DNA of 55,052 bases from Elusimicrobiales bacterium. Lineage in GTDB: Bacteria; Elusimicrobiota; Elusimicrobia; Elusimicrobiales; UBA9959. The notes beneath the pieces were generated by a model. The model was not told the DNA's origin, made no database searches, and worked only from the letters and a program-made list of their open reading frames with translations. The position numbers were made by a program, and so were the translations under genes. Positions 1 to 8,156 of this stretch are shown here, piece after piece (the first letter of the stretch is position 1; every line of letters begins with the position of its first letter). The DNA is taken from the NCBI GenBank assembly GCA_028713125.1, contig JAQTOU010000011.1, positions 1-55,052 of the forward strand. Direction: 5' to 3'.

Positions 1-126
1 TTTAATGGAGCGATTATCGCTGTTGGACACTTTAAATTTGAATCAAAACCGATTGAACAGGATACGTGACGGGGACTTACAGCCATTCCTGCCCTTCGCT
101 TAAAAAAGTTTCTTGGGACAGCCCTG
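1..126 (+). repeat. 126-bp repeat, left copy of terminal inverted pair
   Basis: Bases 1-126 are identical to the reverse complement of 54927-55052. Similarity continues in patches to about base 200, including a shared dyad at 184-198. This copy lies upstream of, and in the same orientation as, the exported-protein gene at 262. It may be a dispersed genomic repeat at which the assembly stopped, or a duplicated promoter/leader block. No open frame longer than the first 23 codons crosses it. Confidence 0.9.
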
Positions 127-183
127 GAACAAAGGGCCTAAAGCCCCCTGGGCCTCCCGGCCCATGACGAATGCCCCGGGAAA

Positions 184-198
184 TAATACAATGTATTA
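184..198. promoter_or_regulatory. 15-bp dyad, possible operator (left copy)
   Basis: TAATACA-A-TGTATTA is a perfect 7-1-7 dyad 63 bases before the start at 262. The same dyad occurs at 54855-54869 before the phospholipase-D-like gene, while flanking sequence between the two copies has diverged. That selective conservation suggests a protein binding site. The regulator is unknown. Confidence 0.45.
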
Positions 199-261
199 CA
201 CGGTAATGACAGAGCAACACGCGGATAGCGGGGACAGGCCGGCGGATAAAGGGAGAGAAAA

Positions 262-756
262 ATGATCAGAATGATACTAACGGCGGTTTTCCTGGGCTTG
301 GCCTGCGCGCCCGCCTCCGCGGCGCAGCCGGCGAGGGTTTTCGACCCCAGGCTGGCCGGCTCGGCCGTTTATTCCGACCCCGGCTTCCAGGAATTCGTGG
401 AAACTTCGTACGGCTACCTGCGCCCCGGCTCCGGGGCCGCGGCGGCGGCCGGCTTCAGGGATTCGGTCGCTTCGCCGGCCCCGGCGGCGCGTAAAGCCGC
501 CAGCGCGGGCGCTAAAGGGGAAAAATATATTTTGGTCAGCATACAGCCCAGGTCGTCCGACTACTCCGGCCTGCTTGGGGAGATCTCGGCTTCCGCCGGC
601 TTCGTCCTCTCCGGGGAGCGGATAAGCCACCTGAAGAATGGAAAAGTCATCACGCTGCTGGGCAGGGTCCCCGCCTCGGGGCTTGCAGCGATCCGCAAAA
701 ACCCGGGCGTGGCCGCGGTTTACCGCGTGCGCAAAGCGTCCGCCAAAGCTCTCTGA
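262..756 (+). CDS. exported protein with inhibitor-I9-like C-terminal domain
   Basis: A 164-residue protein with a clear Sec signal peptide (MIRMILTAVFLGLACAPASA) followed by a low-complexity Ala/Gly/Ser stretch. Residues ~88-158 (from KYILVSIQP to NPGVAAVYRV) have the pattern of the ferredoxin-like inhibitor I9 / subtilisin-propeptide fold, especially the closing Leu-Ala-x-Ile-Arg-x-Asn-Pro-Gly-Val motif. No protease lies next to it, so a chaperone or inhibitor role is inference only. A purine-rich GGGAGAG ribosome site sits just before the ATG. The gene stands alone behind the terminal repeat and dyad. Confidence 0.7.
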   Translation: MIRMILTAVFLGLACAPASAAQPARVFDPRLAGSAVYSDPGFQEFVETSYGYLRPGSGAAAAAGFRDSVASPAPAARKAASAGAKGEKYILVSIQPRSSDYSGLLGEISASAGFVLSGERISHLKNGKVITLLGRVPASGLAAIRKNPGVAAVYRVRKASAKAL

Positions 757-803
757 GCCGGCCGCGGGTATTTTTAGATTTCATTTTTTAATAAGATAGC
801 GGT

Positions 804-1235
804 ATGACAATTTCAAAGGTCCTGGAATTCGAGCAGCGGGTGGTGCCGGAAGAAATAGACGGGCTCGGCCATGTGAACAACCAGGTTTACCTGGACTGGT
901 TCATGACCGCGGCCACGAAGCACTCGGACCTGGCCGGCTGGCCCGTGGGCAAGATGATCGCCGCCGGCGAGGGCTGGGTGGTGCGCCGGCATGAGATAGA
1001 CTATCTGATCCCCGTGCTGCCGGGGGACTCCATCCGCATGCGCACCTGGGTGGAGACCGCAGAGCGCGCCTCCTCGCAGCGGCAATACGAGCTTGTCAGG
1101 GTGTCCGACGGCAAGCTGGTCTGCCGCGGCAGCACCGTCTGGGTGTGGATAAATTTCAAGACCGGCCGCCCCAGCCGCATACCGGAGGCCGTTATCAGGG
1201 ATTTCGCCAACTGGGAGCCCGGGCCGGAAAAGTGA
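804..1235 (+). CDS. acyl-CoA thioesterase, 4HBT hotdog family (YbgC/FadM-like)
   Basis: A 143-residue single hotdog-fold protein, the usual size for YbgC/FadM-type thioesterases that hydrolyse acyl-CoA or acyl-ACP thioesters in the cytoplasm. Residues ~16-30 carry the family signature Asp-Gly-Leu-Gly-His-Val-Asn-Asn with a following Tyr, where the Asp is the expected catalytic residue. The C-terminal half contains the beta-strand pattern VCRGSTVWVWIN typical of the family. The gene lies 47 bases after the exported-protein gene and faces the exonuclease gene, so it is probably the last gene of its transcript. Substrate chain length cannot be read from the sequence. Confidence 0.85.
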   Translation: MTISKVLEFEQRVVPEEIDGLGHVNNQVYLDWFMTAATKHSDLAGWPVGKMIAAGEGWVVRRHEIDYLIPVLPGDSIRMRTWVETAERASSQRQYELVRVSDGKLVCRGSTVWVWINFKTGRPSRIPEAVIRDFANWEPGPEK

Positions 1236-1269
1236 CCGGCGGCAGGCTTTTGGCCGGCGCGCGTTTTCG

Positions 1270-1797
1270 CTAACCGCCGGCGAGAGATCTCTTCTGTGTT
1301 TTTTCCGCCCTTACCTGTTCAACAGTTATCATTATTTTCGCGCAAGCTTCGGCGTCCGAGAGGGCGTTGTGGTGCTTCAGCGGGATGCTGAGGTGGTGGC
1401 AGACATGCGAAAGGGTGGCGGGCTTGAGCCCCAGTTCTGTTCTTGAAAGCTTTACCGTGCAGATGAAAGGCTGTGGAGGCGCGCCCAGCCCTGCGGCAGC
1501 GCAGCAGGCGTAAAGCACGCTCTTGTCGAAAGGCGCATTGTGCGCCGCGATAAAGTCGGCTCCCTCGAAAAAATCGGCCAGCCCGGGCCAGACTTCCGCG
1601 AACAGCGGCTCGTTCTCCACGTCCTCCCAGGTTATGCCGTGGATGTCGGTGAACCGGATGTCCTGGCGCGGCGGCTGTATAAGGCGGTAAGCGGTCTTTA
1701 TGACGCGGCCGTCCTCCACGCGGGCGAGGCCGACGGCGCAGGCGGAGTCCCGCCCGTAGTCGGCCGTCTCAAAATCTATGGCGGTAAAGCGGGACAT
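1270..1797 (-). CDS. DEDDh 3'-5' exonuclease, DNA polymerase III epsilon-like
   Basis: About 175 residues forming one exonuclease domain. Motif ExoI is Ala-Ile-Asp-Phe-Glu-Thr near the N-terminus, ExoII is Ala-His-Asn-Ala-Pro-Phe-Asp at ~85-91, and ExoIII is His-Asn-Ala-Leu-Ser-Asp-Ala at ~143-149, giving the DEDDh set. The protein is a free-standing nuclease of the DnaQ superfamily and could act in proofreading, repair or RNA turnover. The ATG at 1797 is preferred over the TTG one codon upstream because it overlaps the stop of the lytic transglycosylase (TGATG), implying translational coupling. Confidence 0.85.
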   Translation of the reverse strand: MSRFTAIDFETADYGRDSACAVGLARVEDGRVIKTAYRLIQPPRQDIRFTDIHGITWEDVENEPLFAEVWPGLADFFEGADFIAAHNAPFDKSVLYACCAAAGLGAPPQPFICTVKLSRTELGLKPATLSHVCHHLSIPLKHHNALSDAEACAKIMITVEQVRAEKTQKRSLAGG

Positions 1798-2525
1798 CAA
1801 GGCGCGGGGGAATCCAGCAGCAATTGTTCGAAAGCCGTGAAATATTCGGTGACCTTTTTTACGTAGTTCCTGGTTTCTTTGAAGGGGGGGACGTCCTGGT
1901 ATTTGCGCACATTTCCCTGCCCGGCATTATAGGCCGCTATGGCCATCTGGGAAGTTTTTTTATCCAGGTCCGCTCCTGAAATATCAGCCGACGCGGTGAC
2001 GGCGAATTCATCCCATAGAATTTTGAGGTATTTGACCCCGTATTTTATATTGACGGCCGGGGTATACAGCTTGCTCGTGTCTTTAAGCCCGAGCCACCTG
2101 GCCGTGTCGGGCATGAGCTGCATCAGGCCCTTCGCGCCCACGGAACTGTGCGCCTTGGGGTCAAAAGAGGATTCTTTCTGTATTATGGCCAGGATCAGGT
2201 GCAGGTCTACGCCTTGCGCTTTTGACTCCGCCCTGGCTATTTCTAAATAGGGGATCTTCGGGTTGTCGCCTATAGATTTCGCGGAGGAGCGCAGCGGGGA
2301 GAACAGTTCCGCTCCCGGGTCATGCTCGGCGTCGGGCCTTATCAGGAAATCAAATCCGGCTGAGGGGGAGGAGGGGTCTTCGACGGCTTCCGGGACTATC
2401 GACGGCTCGGGCATCGTCACGGCCGGTGCGACCCTGGACTCCGAGAGCTGAGAAAAAGACTGCGCCGAGGCCAGCGCGGGCGCGGCCAGGATCAGGGCAG
2501 TAAGCAGCATCGGAAGTCTTTTCAT
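1797..2525 (-). CDS. exported lytic transglycosylase (SLT domain)
   Basis: About 242 residues from the ATG at 2525, which begins a good signal peptide (MKRLPMLLTALILAAPALAS). An upstream frame extension is not needed. Residues ~100-235 form a GH23/SLT domain: the catalytic Glu lies in IIQKESSFDPKA, followed by GAKGLMQLMPDTA and the late IAAYNAGQGNV motif. Such enzymes cleave peptidoglycan glycan strands between MurNAc and GlcNAc with formation of 1,6-anhydroMurNAc. The gene is first of a two-gene unit with the exonuclease and would act in the periplasm in wall turnover. Confidence 0.88.
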   Translation of the reverse strand: MKRLPMLLTALILAAPALASAQSFSQLSESRVAPAVTMPEPSIVPEAVEDPSSPSAGFDFLIRPDAEHDPGAELFSPLRSSAKSIGDNPKIPYLEIARAESKAQGVDLHLILAIIQKESSFDPKAHSSVGAKGLMQLMPDTARWLGLKDTSKLYTPAVNIKYGVKYLKILWDEFAVTASADISGADLDKKTSQMAIAAYNAGQGNVRKYQDVPPFKETRNYVKKVTEYFTAFEQLLLDSPAP

Positions 2526-2631
2526 AGTAAATCCTATATAGTCTAGTTGACATGTCAAGTGCTGTCAAGGGCCTGCGGGCCTATGGCCCTGCGCATGGAG
2601 GGTTCTGGCGGCAGCGCTGCCGGCGCAATAA

Positions 2632-2659
2632 AAAACCCGGGACCTGCGCCCCGGGTTTT
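2632..2659 (-). terminator. Rho-independent terminator after the CsgG-like gene
   Basis: A 10-bp perfect stem AAAACCCGGG / CCCGGGTTTT with an 8-base loop. On the minus strand it ends in a T-run, just downstream of the CsgG-like gene that stops at 2675. The A-run on the other side means it could also act weakly in the opposite direction. Confidence 0.75.
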
Positions 2660-2674
2660 CGGCCGCCTGCCCGT

Positions 2675-3586
2675 TTATTTTCCTTCTTTAAGGATATCGG
2701 TCTTCTGAACGGCGGCTTTCGTCTCGGCTATGGAGAATTTAGGATTTACTTTCACCACTTTGGCGGTTCCGACTTTTTCTTCTTCGGAGCCCAGCGACTC
2801 TCCGGTGTCGGGGTCGACCATATCTTCTCCCACGCGGTAGATGCCGTAGACGCGGCCGACTTTCTCGCCGTCCGCGCCGCCGGAGTTGATATAGACCTGA
2901 TTACCGGTGATCTTTATTATTTTAACCGCCCCTGCCCCGCCTTCGTCGAATTTCGCCGAAAGCTCCTTCGCCACGGCGTCGACGGCTTTGCGGGCGGCTT
3001 TGCCGAGGATGGTCTCGTCGAAGCCTTCTTTGCCGAAGTCGAAGCTGGGGGCTATGCTGAGGTCGCCGGAGAACTCCGCGCTGGATTTCTCTCCCTCGCC
3101 TTTGGCCGCGGCGGCTATCTGCGCGGAGGTGGTGTCTATGGCCCGCACGTCTATGACTACGCGCGCCTTCGTCTTGGAGATCTTGGCCCCGCCTCCGAAG
3201 GGGAGAACTTTTTCAAGCCCGCCTACGCCCATCTTGGAATCTTTTATCCCGAACTCGGTCACCGCGCCGGTTATGATGTATTGCGCGCCCAGCAGGCGGC
3301 CTATCTTCGCCGCGGTCTGGGCCGTTACCGCGCCCGAGGCGCCCAGCTTCTGCTCTTCCAGCACGGCTTCGAGCTTGCTGCGTTCTATCAAAGTATATTT
3401 TTTTGTTTCGGACAGGGAGGTGACCATCATCTCGGCCACGCCGGTGCCTATATTCTGCCAGCTGCCGCGATGGTTGGACTTGTCCTCCAGGTCCAGGACG
3501 CAGATTATTTTTTTGCCTCCGCACCAGCCGTTAACGGCCCCGGCCAGCAACAGCGCCGCGGAAAGCAGTTTTATTTTTGTTTTCAT
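2675..3586 (-). CDS. CsgG/HfaB-like exported protein
   Basis: A 303-residue exported protein. Signal peptide at residues 1-22, then a CsgG-like domain: start of the core IICVLDLEDKS, the NIGTGVAEMMVTSL helix, YTLIERSKLEAVLEEQ, and the strand-loop LLGAQYIITGAVTEFG. CsgG-type proteins form outer-membrane secretion pores or related lipoproteins such as LpoB. No Cys lipobox is obvious at the cleavage site. A C-terminal segment (~215-300) contains a strand-rich part with a Tyr-Ile-Asn-Ser-Gly-Gly turn. No curli genes are near, so the role is open. Confidence 0.75.
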   Translation of the reverse strand: MKTKIKLLSAALLLAGAVNGWCGGKKIICVLDLEDKSNHRGSWQNIGTGVAEMMVTSLSETKKYTLIERSKLEAVLEEQKLGASGAVTAQTAAKIGRLLGAQYIITGAVTEFGIKDSKMGVGGLEKVLPFGGGAKISKTKARVVIDVRAIDTTSAQIAAAAKGEGEKSSAEFSGDLSIAPSFDFGKEGFDETILGKAARKAVDAVAKELSAKFDEGGAGAVKIIKITGNQVYINSGGADGEKVGRVYGIYRVGEDMVDPDTGESLGSEEEKVGTAKVVKVNPKFSIAETKAAVQKTDILKEGK

Positions 3587-3693
3587 GGTTTCTCCTGTCG
3601 AATATATGGACTAATAATAGCAAAAAGCGGGCGGATTTTTAACCCGCGCAGTTTTGGTAGAATATATCTTAAGCGGCTTTCCAAGGAGGCTCT

Positions 3694-4593
3694 ATGTTTA
3701 AAATGGGTAAAAGATTTTTTCTCTTCATCGCGGTAAATATCCTCATCCTGGCGACCTTGTCGATCACCATGCGCCTGCTCGGGGTGGGGAACTATTTCAG
3801 CGCGCGCGGTATCGATTATAACAGCCTGATGATGTTCTGCCTGGTCTGGGGCATGGGCGGGGCTTTCATCTCCCTCGCGCTCTCCCGCGTGATGGCGAAG
3901 TGGATGATGGGCGTGCAGGTGATAGACCCGAACAGCCCAGAGAACGACGCCGGCCGCGAGCTGGTATCCACAGTGTACCGCCTGGCCCGTGCGGCAAACC
4001 TGTCGGCCATGCCCGAGGTGGGCTGGTACGACAGTTCCGAGGTCAACGCTTTCGCTACCGGCCCGACCAAGAGCCGCGCGCTGGTGGCCGTCTCTTCCGG
4101 CCTGCTGCAGAAGATGGACAGGGAGGAGATAGAGGGCGTGCTGGCCCATGAAATTTCCCACATAGCGAACGGCGACATGGTCACCATGACGCTGATCCAG
4201 GGCATCATAAACGCTTTCGTCATGTTCCTCGCGCGGGTGATCGCTTTCTTCATAGCCAACCGCGGGCGCGACGAAGAGAGCAGTTCCGCCCCCAGCTACC
4301 TGGTTATTTTCCTGCTCGAGATGGTGCTGAGCGTGCTGGGCATGCTGGTGGTGTCCGCTTTCTCCCGCCGCCGCGAATACCGCGCCGACGAAGGGGGCGC
4401 GCAGCTGGCCGGCCGCACCAGCATGATCAAGGCTCTCGAAGCCCTCCAGAGCACGGTGGCTTATGCGGACCTTACCCATAAAGAGGCTTTGGCCACGCTG
4501 AAGATCTCCGGCAAGCCCTCCGGCTTCTTCGCGCTGTTCGCCACGCACCCCCCGCTGGAAGAGCGCATCGCCAAGCTCAAGTCCGCTGTCTGA
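3694..4593 (+). CDS. htpX: membrane zinc metalloprotease HtpX (M48B)
   Basis: A 299-residue protein of normal HtpX length. Two N-terminal membrane segments (~8-28 and ~45-65) precede the catalytic motif His152-Glu-Ile-Ser-His156, with the third zinc ligand expected in the Arg-Glu-Tyr-Arg-Ala-Asp-Glu region near 230. Two further hydrophobic segments follow at ~170-190 and ~205-222. HtpX degrades misfolded inner-membrane proteins with its active site on the cytoplasmic side. An AAGGAGG ribosome site precedes the ATG, and a strong terminator follows. Confidence 0.93.
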   Translation: MFKMGKRFFLFIAVNILILATLSITMRLLGVGNYFSARGIDYNSLMMFCLVWGMGGAFISLALSRVMAKWMMGVQVIDPNSPENDAGRELVSTVYRLARAANLSAMPEVGWYDSSEVNAFATGPTKSRALVAVSSGLLQKMDREEIEGVLAHEISHIANGDMVTMTLIQGIINAFVMFLARVIAFFIANRGRDEESSSAPSYLVIFLLEMVLSVLGMLVVSAFSRRREYRADEGGAQLAGRTSMIKALEALQSTVAYADLTHKEALATLKISGKPSGFFALFATHPPLEERIAKLKSAV

Positions 4594-4610
4594 GCCTTCC
4601 CGTCCCCGTG

Positions 4611-4642
4611 AAAAACCGCCCGCGCGAACGGGCGGTTTTTTT
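4611..4642 (+). terminator. terminator after htpX
   Basis: AAAAACCGCCCG and CGGGCGGTTTTTTT form a strong stem with a short loop followed by a T-run, 18 bases after the htpX stop. Confidence 0.85.
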
Positions 4643-4679
4643 ATGCAAAGAAGTTGTATAATTTTCGGGGGAAACAATT

Positions 4680-5411
4680 ATGTGCGGCAGATACTCACAA
4701 ACCATGGACCTGGCCGAAGCGGTTAAACGCTTCGGCGTCAAGCAGGCCCCGTTCAACTGCAAGCCGAGCTACAATATCGCTCCCGGGGCCTCCGCGCCGG
4801 TGGTCTGCGCAGGCGGGCTGAGGCTTATGAAATGGGGCTTTATCCCGGCCTGGTCCTCGGCGGCCTTCGGGAGCGGCCCTTCCACGCCGCTGTTCTCCCC
4901 CGGCAATACGCTCGAGAAAAAATTTTCCGAAGAGACGACGCCCGATACGGCGGCGCCGCAGGAGCGCGAAGGGCTTATCAACGCCCGCGCCGAGGGGATA
5001 GCGTCCCGCCCGGCTTTCCGCTCGGCTTTTTACCGGACCAGGTGCATAATTCCGGCCGACGGTTTTTACGAGTGGCAGAGCTCCGCCGGAGTGAAAACCC
5101 CCTACCGCTTCGAGATGAAGGATAAAAGCCTGTTCGGCATGGCCGGGGTTTACGAGGAGAAGACCGGGACCTTCGCCATAATAACGGCCGCGGCCAGCGC
5201 GCTGGTCCGCACGGTGCACCACCGGATGCCGGTGATCCTCGAGCGCCGCCACGAGGCGCTCTGGCTGGACCCCAAGTTCCGCGACAGCGAGACCCTGCTG
5301 CCCCTGCTCCGCGCCTACGATTCCTCCCTGATGCACGTTTACCGCGTATCCGACATCGTCAACGATCCCAAAAATGATTCCCCCGACTGCCTGAAGCCGC
5401 TGCAGGCCTAG
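4680..5411 (+). CDS. SRAP-domain protein (YedK/HMCES family)
   Basis: A 243-residue protein beginning MCGRYSQT, where Cys2 after Met removal becomes the N-terminal nucleophile of the SRAP family. Other family landmarks are a conserved Asn in the CKPSYNIAPG segment, the MKWGFIPAWS stretch, NARAEGIASRPAF, CIIPADGFYEW, and a late HHRMPVIL with the catalytic His. SRAP proteins bind abasic sites in single-stranded DNA and form a protective thiazolidine crosslink. The gene stands between the htpX terminator and the sirtuin gene, 28 bases upstream of the latter. Confidence 0.92.
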   Translation: MCGRYSQTMDLAEAVKRFGVKQAPFNCKPSYNIAPGASAPVVCAGGLRLMKWGFIPAWSSAAFGSGPSTPLFSPGNTLEKKFSEETTPDTAAPQEREGLINARAEGIASRPAFRSAFYRTRCIIPADGFYEWQSSAGVKTPYRFEMKDKSLFGMAGVYEEKTGTFAIITAAASALVRTVHHRMPVILERRHEALWLDPKFRDSETLLPLLRAYDSSLMHVYRVSDIVNDPKNDSPDCLKPLQA

Positions 5412-5439
5412 GAAGGCGGACGGCTATCTCCCAGAGCGC

Positions 5440-6180
5440 ATGGCTGAAATATCGAACAAGGCTAAACAGCTGGTTTCAAGATCGAAAAAGATCCTGATCT
5501 TCACAGGCGCCGGGATCTCCACCGGCAGCGGCATCCCCGATTATCGCGGGCCGGAAGGCGTCTGGCTTAAGCGCGAGCCTGTTCTTTACCAGGATTTCAT
5601 CGCTTCCACAAGATCGAAAGTTGAATATTGGAAATACAAAGCCGAGACCTTTCCGGCCTTCCTCGCGGCCGTCCCTAACGCGGCGCATAAAGCCGCAGCG
5701 GCGCTGGAGAGAACCGGCAGGCTGCTCGCGCTGGTCACCCAGAATATCGACAATCTGCACCGGGCGGCCGGAACGCATACCGACAAGCTGATAGAGCTGC
5801 ACGGCTCCGGACTCTACGCGGAATGCCTGGACTGCATGAGCTGGACCTCGATGGAGGTAGCCCTGGGCAGCTTCAGGGCCGACGGGGCTCCGCCCCAGTG
5901 CTCCTGCGGCGGGTGGCTGAAGCCGGCGGTAGTGATGTTCGGCGAGCCGCTTGAGCGGGAGAGCCTCGTAAAGGCTTTCAAGGCGGCGGAGGACTGCGAC
6001 CTGGTCATTTCGGCGGGCTCCTCGCTGGCGGTGGAGCCCGCGGCTTCGGTCCCTCTTTCCGCGAAGGCGGGGGGAAAGCCTTACATTATCGTGAACCTCG
6101 GGCCTACGGCGCACGATAAGGCCGCCGACATAATACTGGACGGCGACGCCTGCGAGATCCTCCCTTTCATCCTTTCCTGA
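5440..6180 (+). CDS. cobB: Sir2-family NAD-dependent protein deacylase
   Basis: A 246-residue sirtuin. The NAD-binding motif GAGISTGSGIPDYRG lies at ~22-36, TQNIDNLHRAAG at ~106-117 and the catalytic His in ELHGSG just after. A zinc module follows with Cys-x2-Cys (AECLDCMSW) and Cys-x-Cys (QCSCGG), and then the Rossmann segments VISAGSSLAVEP and VNLGPTAHD. Such enzymes remove acetyl or other acyl groups from protein lysines with NAD. It is probably cotranscribed with the SRAP gene. The exact acyl preference cannot be decided. Confidence 0.9.
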   Translation: MAEISNKAKQLVSRSKKILIFTGAGISTGSGIPDYRGPEGVWLKREPVLYQDFIASTRSKVEYWKYKAETFPAFLAAVPNAAHKAAAALERTGRLLALVTQNIDNLHRAAGTHTDKLIELHGSGLYAECLDCMSWTSMEVALGSFRADGAPPQCSCGGWLKPAVVMFGEPLERESLVKAFKAAEDCDLVISAGSSLAVEPAASVPLSAKAGGKPYIIVNLGPTAHDKAADIILDGDACEILPFILS

Positions 6181-6236
6181 AAGTTCGAGAAAACCTGCGC
6201 CCCGGCTGAGGGCTTGTATTTTGTAAAATATAGGTA

Positions 6237-8144
6237 ATGGCTAGAGACCGCCGCGGGCTTTTTTTCAACTTCCTCATTCTATTCCTTGGCTTTTCACTGC
6301 TTACGCGGTTCACGCTGCTGGCTATGGCCTGGCCCGAGCTGGACGGCGGACTTTTTGTCCTTATCAGGATATTCGCGGCGGGGCTGCTCTATGACTGCGC
6401 GGCTTTTTCCTATGCAGGGGCGGGGCTGGCGCTCTACCTGCTCGTCCTCCCGGAGAAAATTTATACGGCCGCCTGGCACCGCCTGGCTTTCTACGGCGTT
6501 TTCTTCATAGCGGCTTTCCTTCTCGCCTTCAACCTGGCGGCGGAGTACTATTTTTTCTACGAGTTCGGCGTGCGCTATAACTTCATAGCGGTGGACTACC
6601 TGGTCTATACCAACGAGGTCCTGGGCAATATCCGCGAATCCTACAATCTCCCGGTGGTCCTGCCGCTGGTCGCGGCCCTGGCCGCCGGGGCGCTCTGGCT
6701 TTTCCGGCGGCGCCTGGCTTCCTCTTTCTCCGATCCCCTGCCCTTCCGCAAAAGGCTTTACAGCGCTCTGCCGGTCCTTGCCGCGCCGGCCCTCTGTTTC
6801 TTCCTGCTGGACGGTCGGCTCGCCCAGGTCTCGAAGAACGAGTACGCCAATGAAGTTGCGATGAACGGCCTTTACGCTTTCGGCTCGGCGTTCATCAATA
6901 ATGAGCTGCCCTACGATAAATTCTACGCCACCATGGACGGGGAAAAGGCTTTTAAAGGACTGCGCGAAGATTTGGCGGCCCCGGGCACCGAGTTCAGCGA
7001 CGGCGGCCTGGATATAGCGAGGAAGATAAAAGCCCGCGGGCCATTCAAAAAGCTGAACGTGGTCGTGATAGTCGGCGAGAGCCTGAGCGCGGAGTATTTC
7101 CAGGCTTTCGGCTCTGCCAAAGGCGCCGGCACGCTGCCGAACCTGGACGCGCTGGCCGGCAAGTCGCTCTTCTTCAAGCGCTTCTACGCCGCGGGAACCC
7201 GCACCGTGCGCGGGCTCGAGGCAATAACCCTGTCCATCCCGCCGCTGCCCGGGACCTCCATCGTGAAGCGCCCGGATAACGCCGATTTCTTTTCCTGGGG
7301 CTCGGTGATGAGCGGGCTCGGCTATTCGAATAAATTCATTTACGGCGGCTACGGCTACTTCGACAATATGAACGCCTTCTATTCCGGCAACGGTTTCGGC
7401 ATAGTGGACCGCGCCAGTTTTTCAAAGGACGAGATAACTTTCGCCAATGTCTGGGGCGTCTGCGACGGGGACCTGCTGACGAAGACCCTGAAAGAAGCCG
7501 ACGCTGATTTCAAGGCCGGCAAGCCTTTCTTCTACATGCTGATGACCACCACCAACCACCGGCCTTTCACTTACCCCGACGGGAAAATAGATATCCCGCC
7601 CTCTTCGCAGAGCCGCCGGGGCGCTTTGAAATATTCCGACTACGCGATAGGGGAGTTCCTGGCGGCGGCCTCTAAAAAGCCCTGGTTCAAGGATACGGTT
7701 TTCGTAATAACGGCGGACCACTGCGCGAATTCGGCCGGGAAGACCGAGATCCCGGTGCGGAATTACCATATCCCGCTTTTGATCTATTCCCCGGCGCATA
7801 TCAAGCCGGCCGCAGTTGATACGCTGACCGCCCAGGCCGACCTGGCGCCTACCATGCTGGGGCTTCTGAACGTCTCTTACGAGAGCCGCTTCTTCGGGCG
7901 GGACATTCTCAACGGGAAGCCGGCGGGACGGGCCTTCCTCTCGACTTTCCAGAAAATGGGCCTTCTTAAGGACGGGCGCCTGGCCGTGCTTGGGCCGAAA
8001 AAATACCTGAAGACCTATAAATGGGACGAGGCCGCAAAGACCATCGCCGAAACTCCCGAAGATAAAGCGCTGGAAGAAGAGGCGGTCTCCTTTTTCCAGG
8101 GAGCTAATTACGTCTATAAAAAGCGCCTGAACCGGGTAAAATAG
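6237..8144 (+). CDS. LTA synthase/MdoB-like phosphoglycerol transferase 1
   Basis: A 635-residue membrane enzyme. Five hydrophobic segments lie in the first ~200 residues, followed by an extracytoplasmic sulfatase-fold domain (~275-575). Active-site landmarks are VVIVGESL (metal-binding Glu), the catalytic Thr in AAGTRTVRGLEAIT, and late metal ligands in VFVITADHCAN. The family transfers glycerol phosphate from phosphatidylglycerol to a polymer or glucan and releases diacylglycerol. This is the first gene of an apparent operon with the YaiO-like protein, a second transferase, a glycosidase-like protein and dgkA. In a cell with an outer membrane the acceptor is more likely a periplasmic glucan or envelope glycan than lipoteichoic acid. 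Confidence 0.85.
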   Translation: MARDRRGLFFNFLILFLGFSLLTRFTLLAMAWPELDGGLFVLIRIFAAGLLYDCAAFSYAGAGLALYLLVLPEKIYTAAWHRLAFYGVFFIAAFLLAFNLAAEYYFFYEFGVRYNFIAVDYLVYTNEVLGNIRESYNLPVVLPLVAALAAGALWLFRRRLASSFSDPLPFRKRLYSALPVLAAPALCFFLLDGRLAQVSKNEYANEVAMNGLYAFGSAFINNELPYDKFYATMDGEKAFKGLREDLAAPGTEFSDGGLDIARKIKARGPFKKLNVVVIVGESLSAEYFQAFGSAKGAGTLPNLDALAGKSLFFKRFYAAGTRTVRGLEAITLSIPPLPGTSIVKRPDNADFFSWGSVMSGLGYSNKFIYGGYGYFDNMNAFYSGNGFGIVDRASFSKDEITFANVWGVCDGDLLTKTLKEADADFKAGKPFFYMLMTTTNHRPFTYPDGKIDIPPSSQSRRGALKYSDYAIGEFLAAASKKPWFKDTVFVITADHCANSAGKTEIPVRNYHIPLLIYSPAHIKPAAVDTLTAQADLAPTMLGLLNVSYESRFFGRDILNGKPAGRAFLSTFQKMGLLKDGRLAVLGPKKYLKTYKWDEAAKTIAETPEDKALEEEAVSFFQGANYVYKKRLNRVK

Positions 8145-8156
8145 GACTTGTTCATT

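Noticed and set aside
1-69. Possible 3' end of a coding gene at the window edge (22 residues then a stop)
   Set aside because: Too short to identify, and the same 22 codons occur at the other end as part of the 126-bp repeat, so coding status cannot be judged.
2552-3736. 394-codon plus-strand open frame
   Set aside because: It lies opposite the CsgG-like gene, which has a signal peptide and domain motifs. The plus frame has no protein-like motif and reflects GC-rich codon bias.
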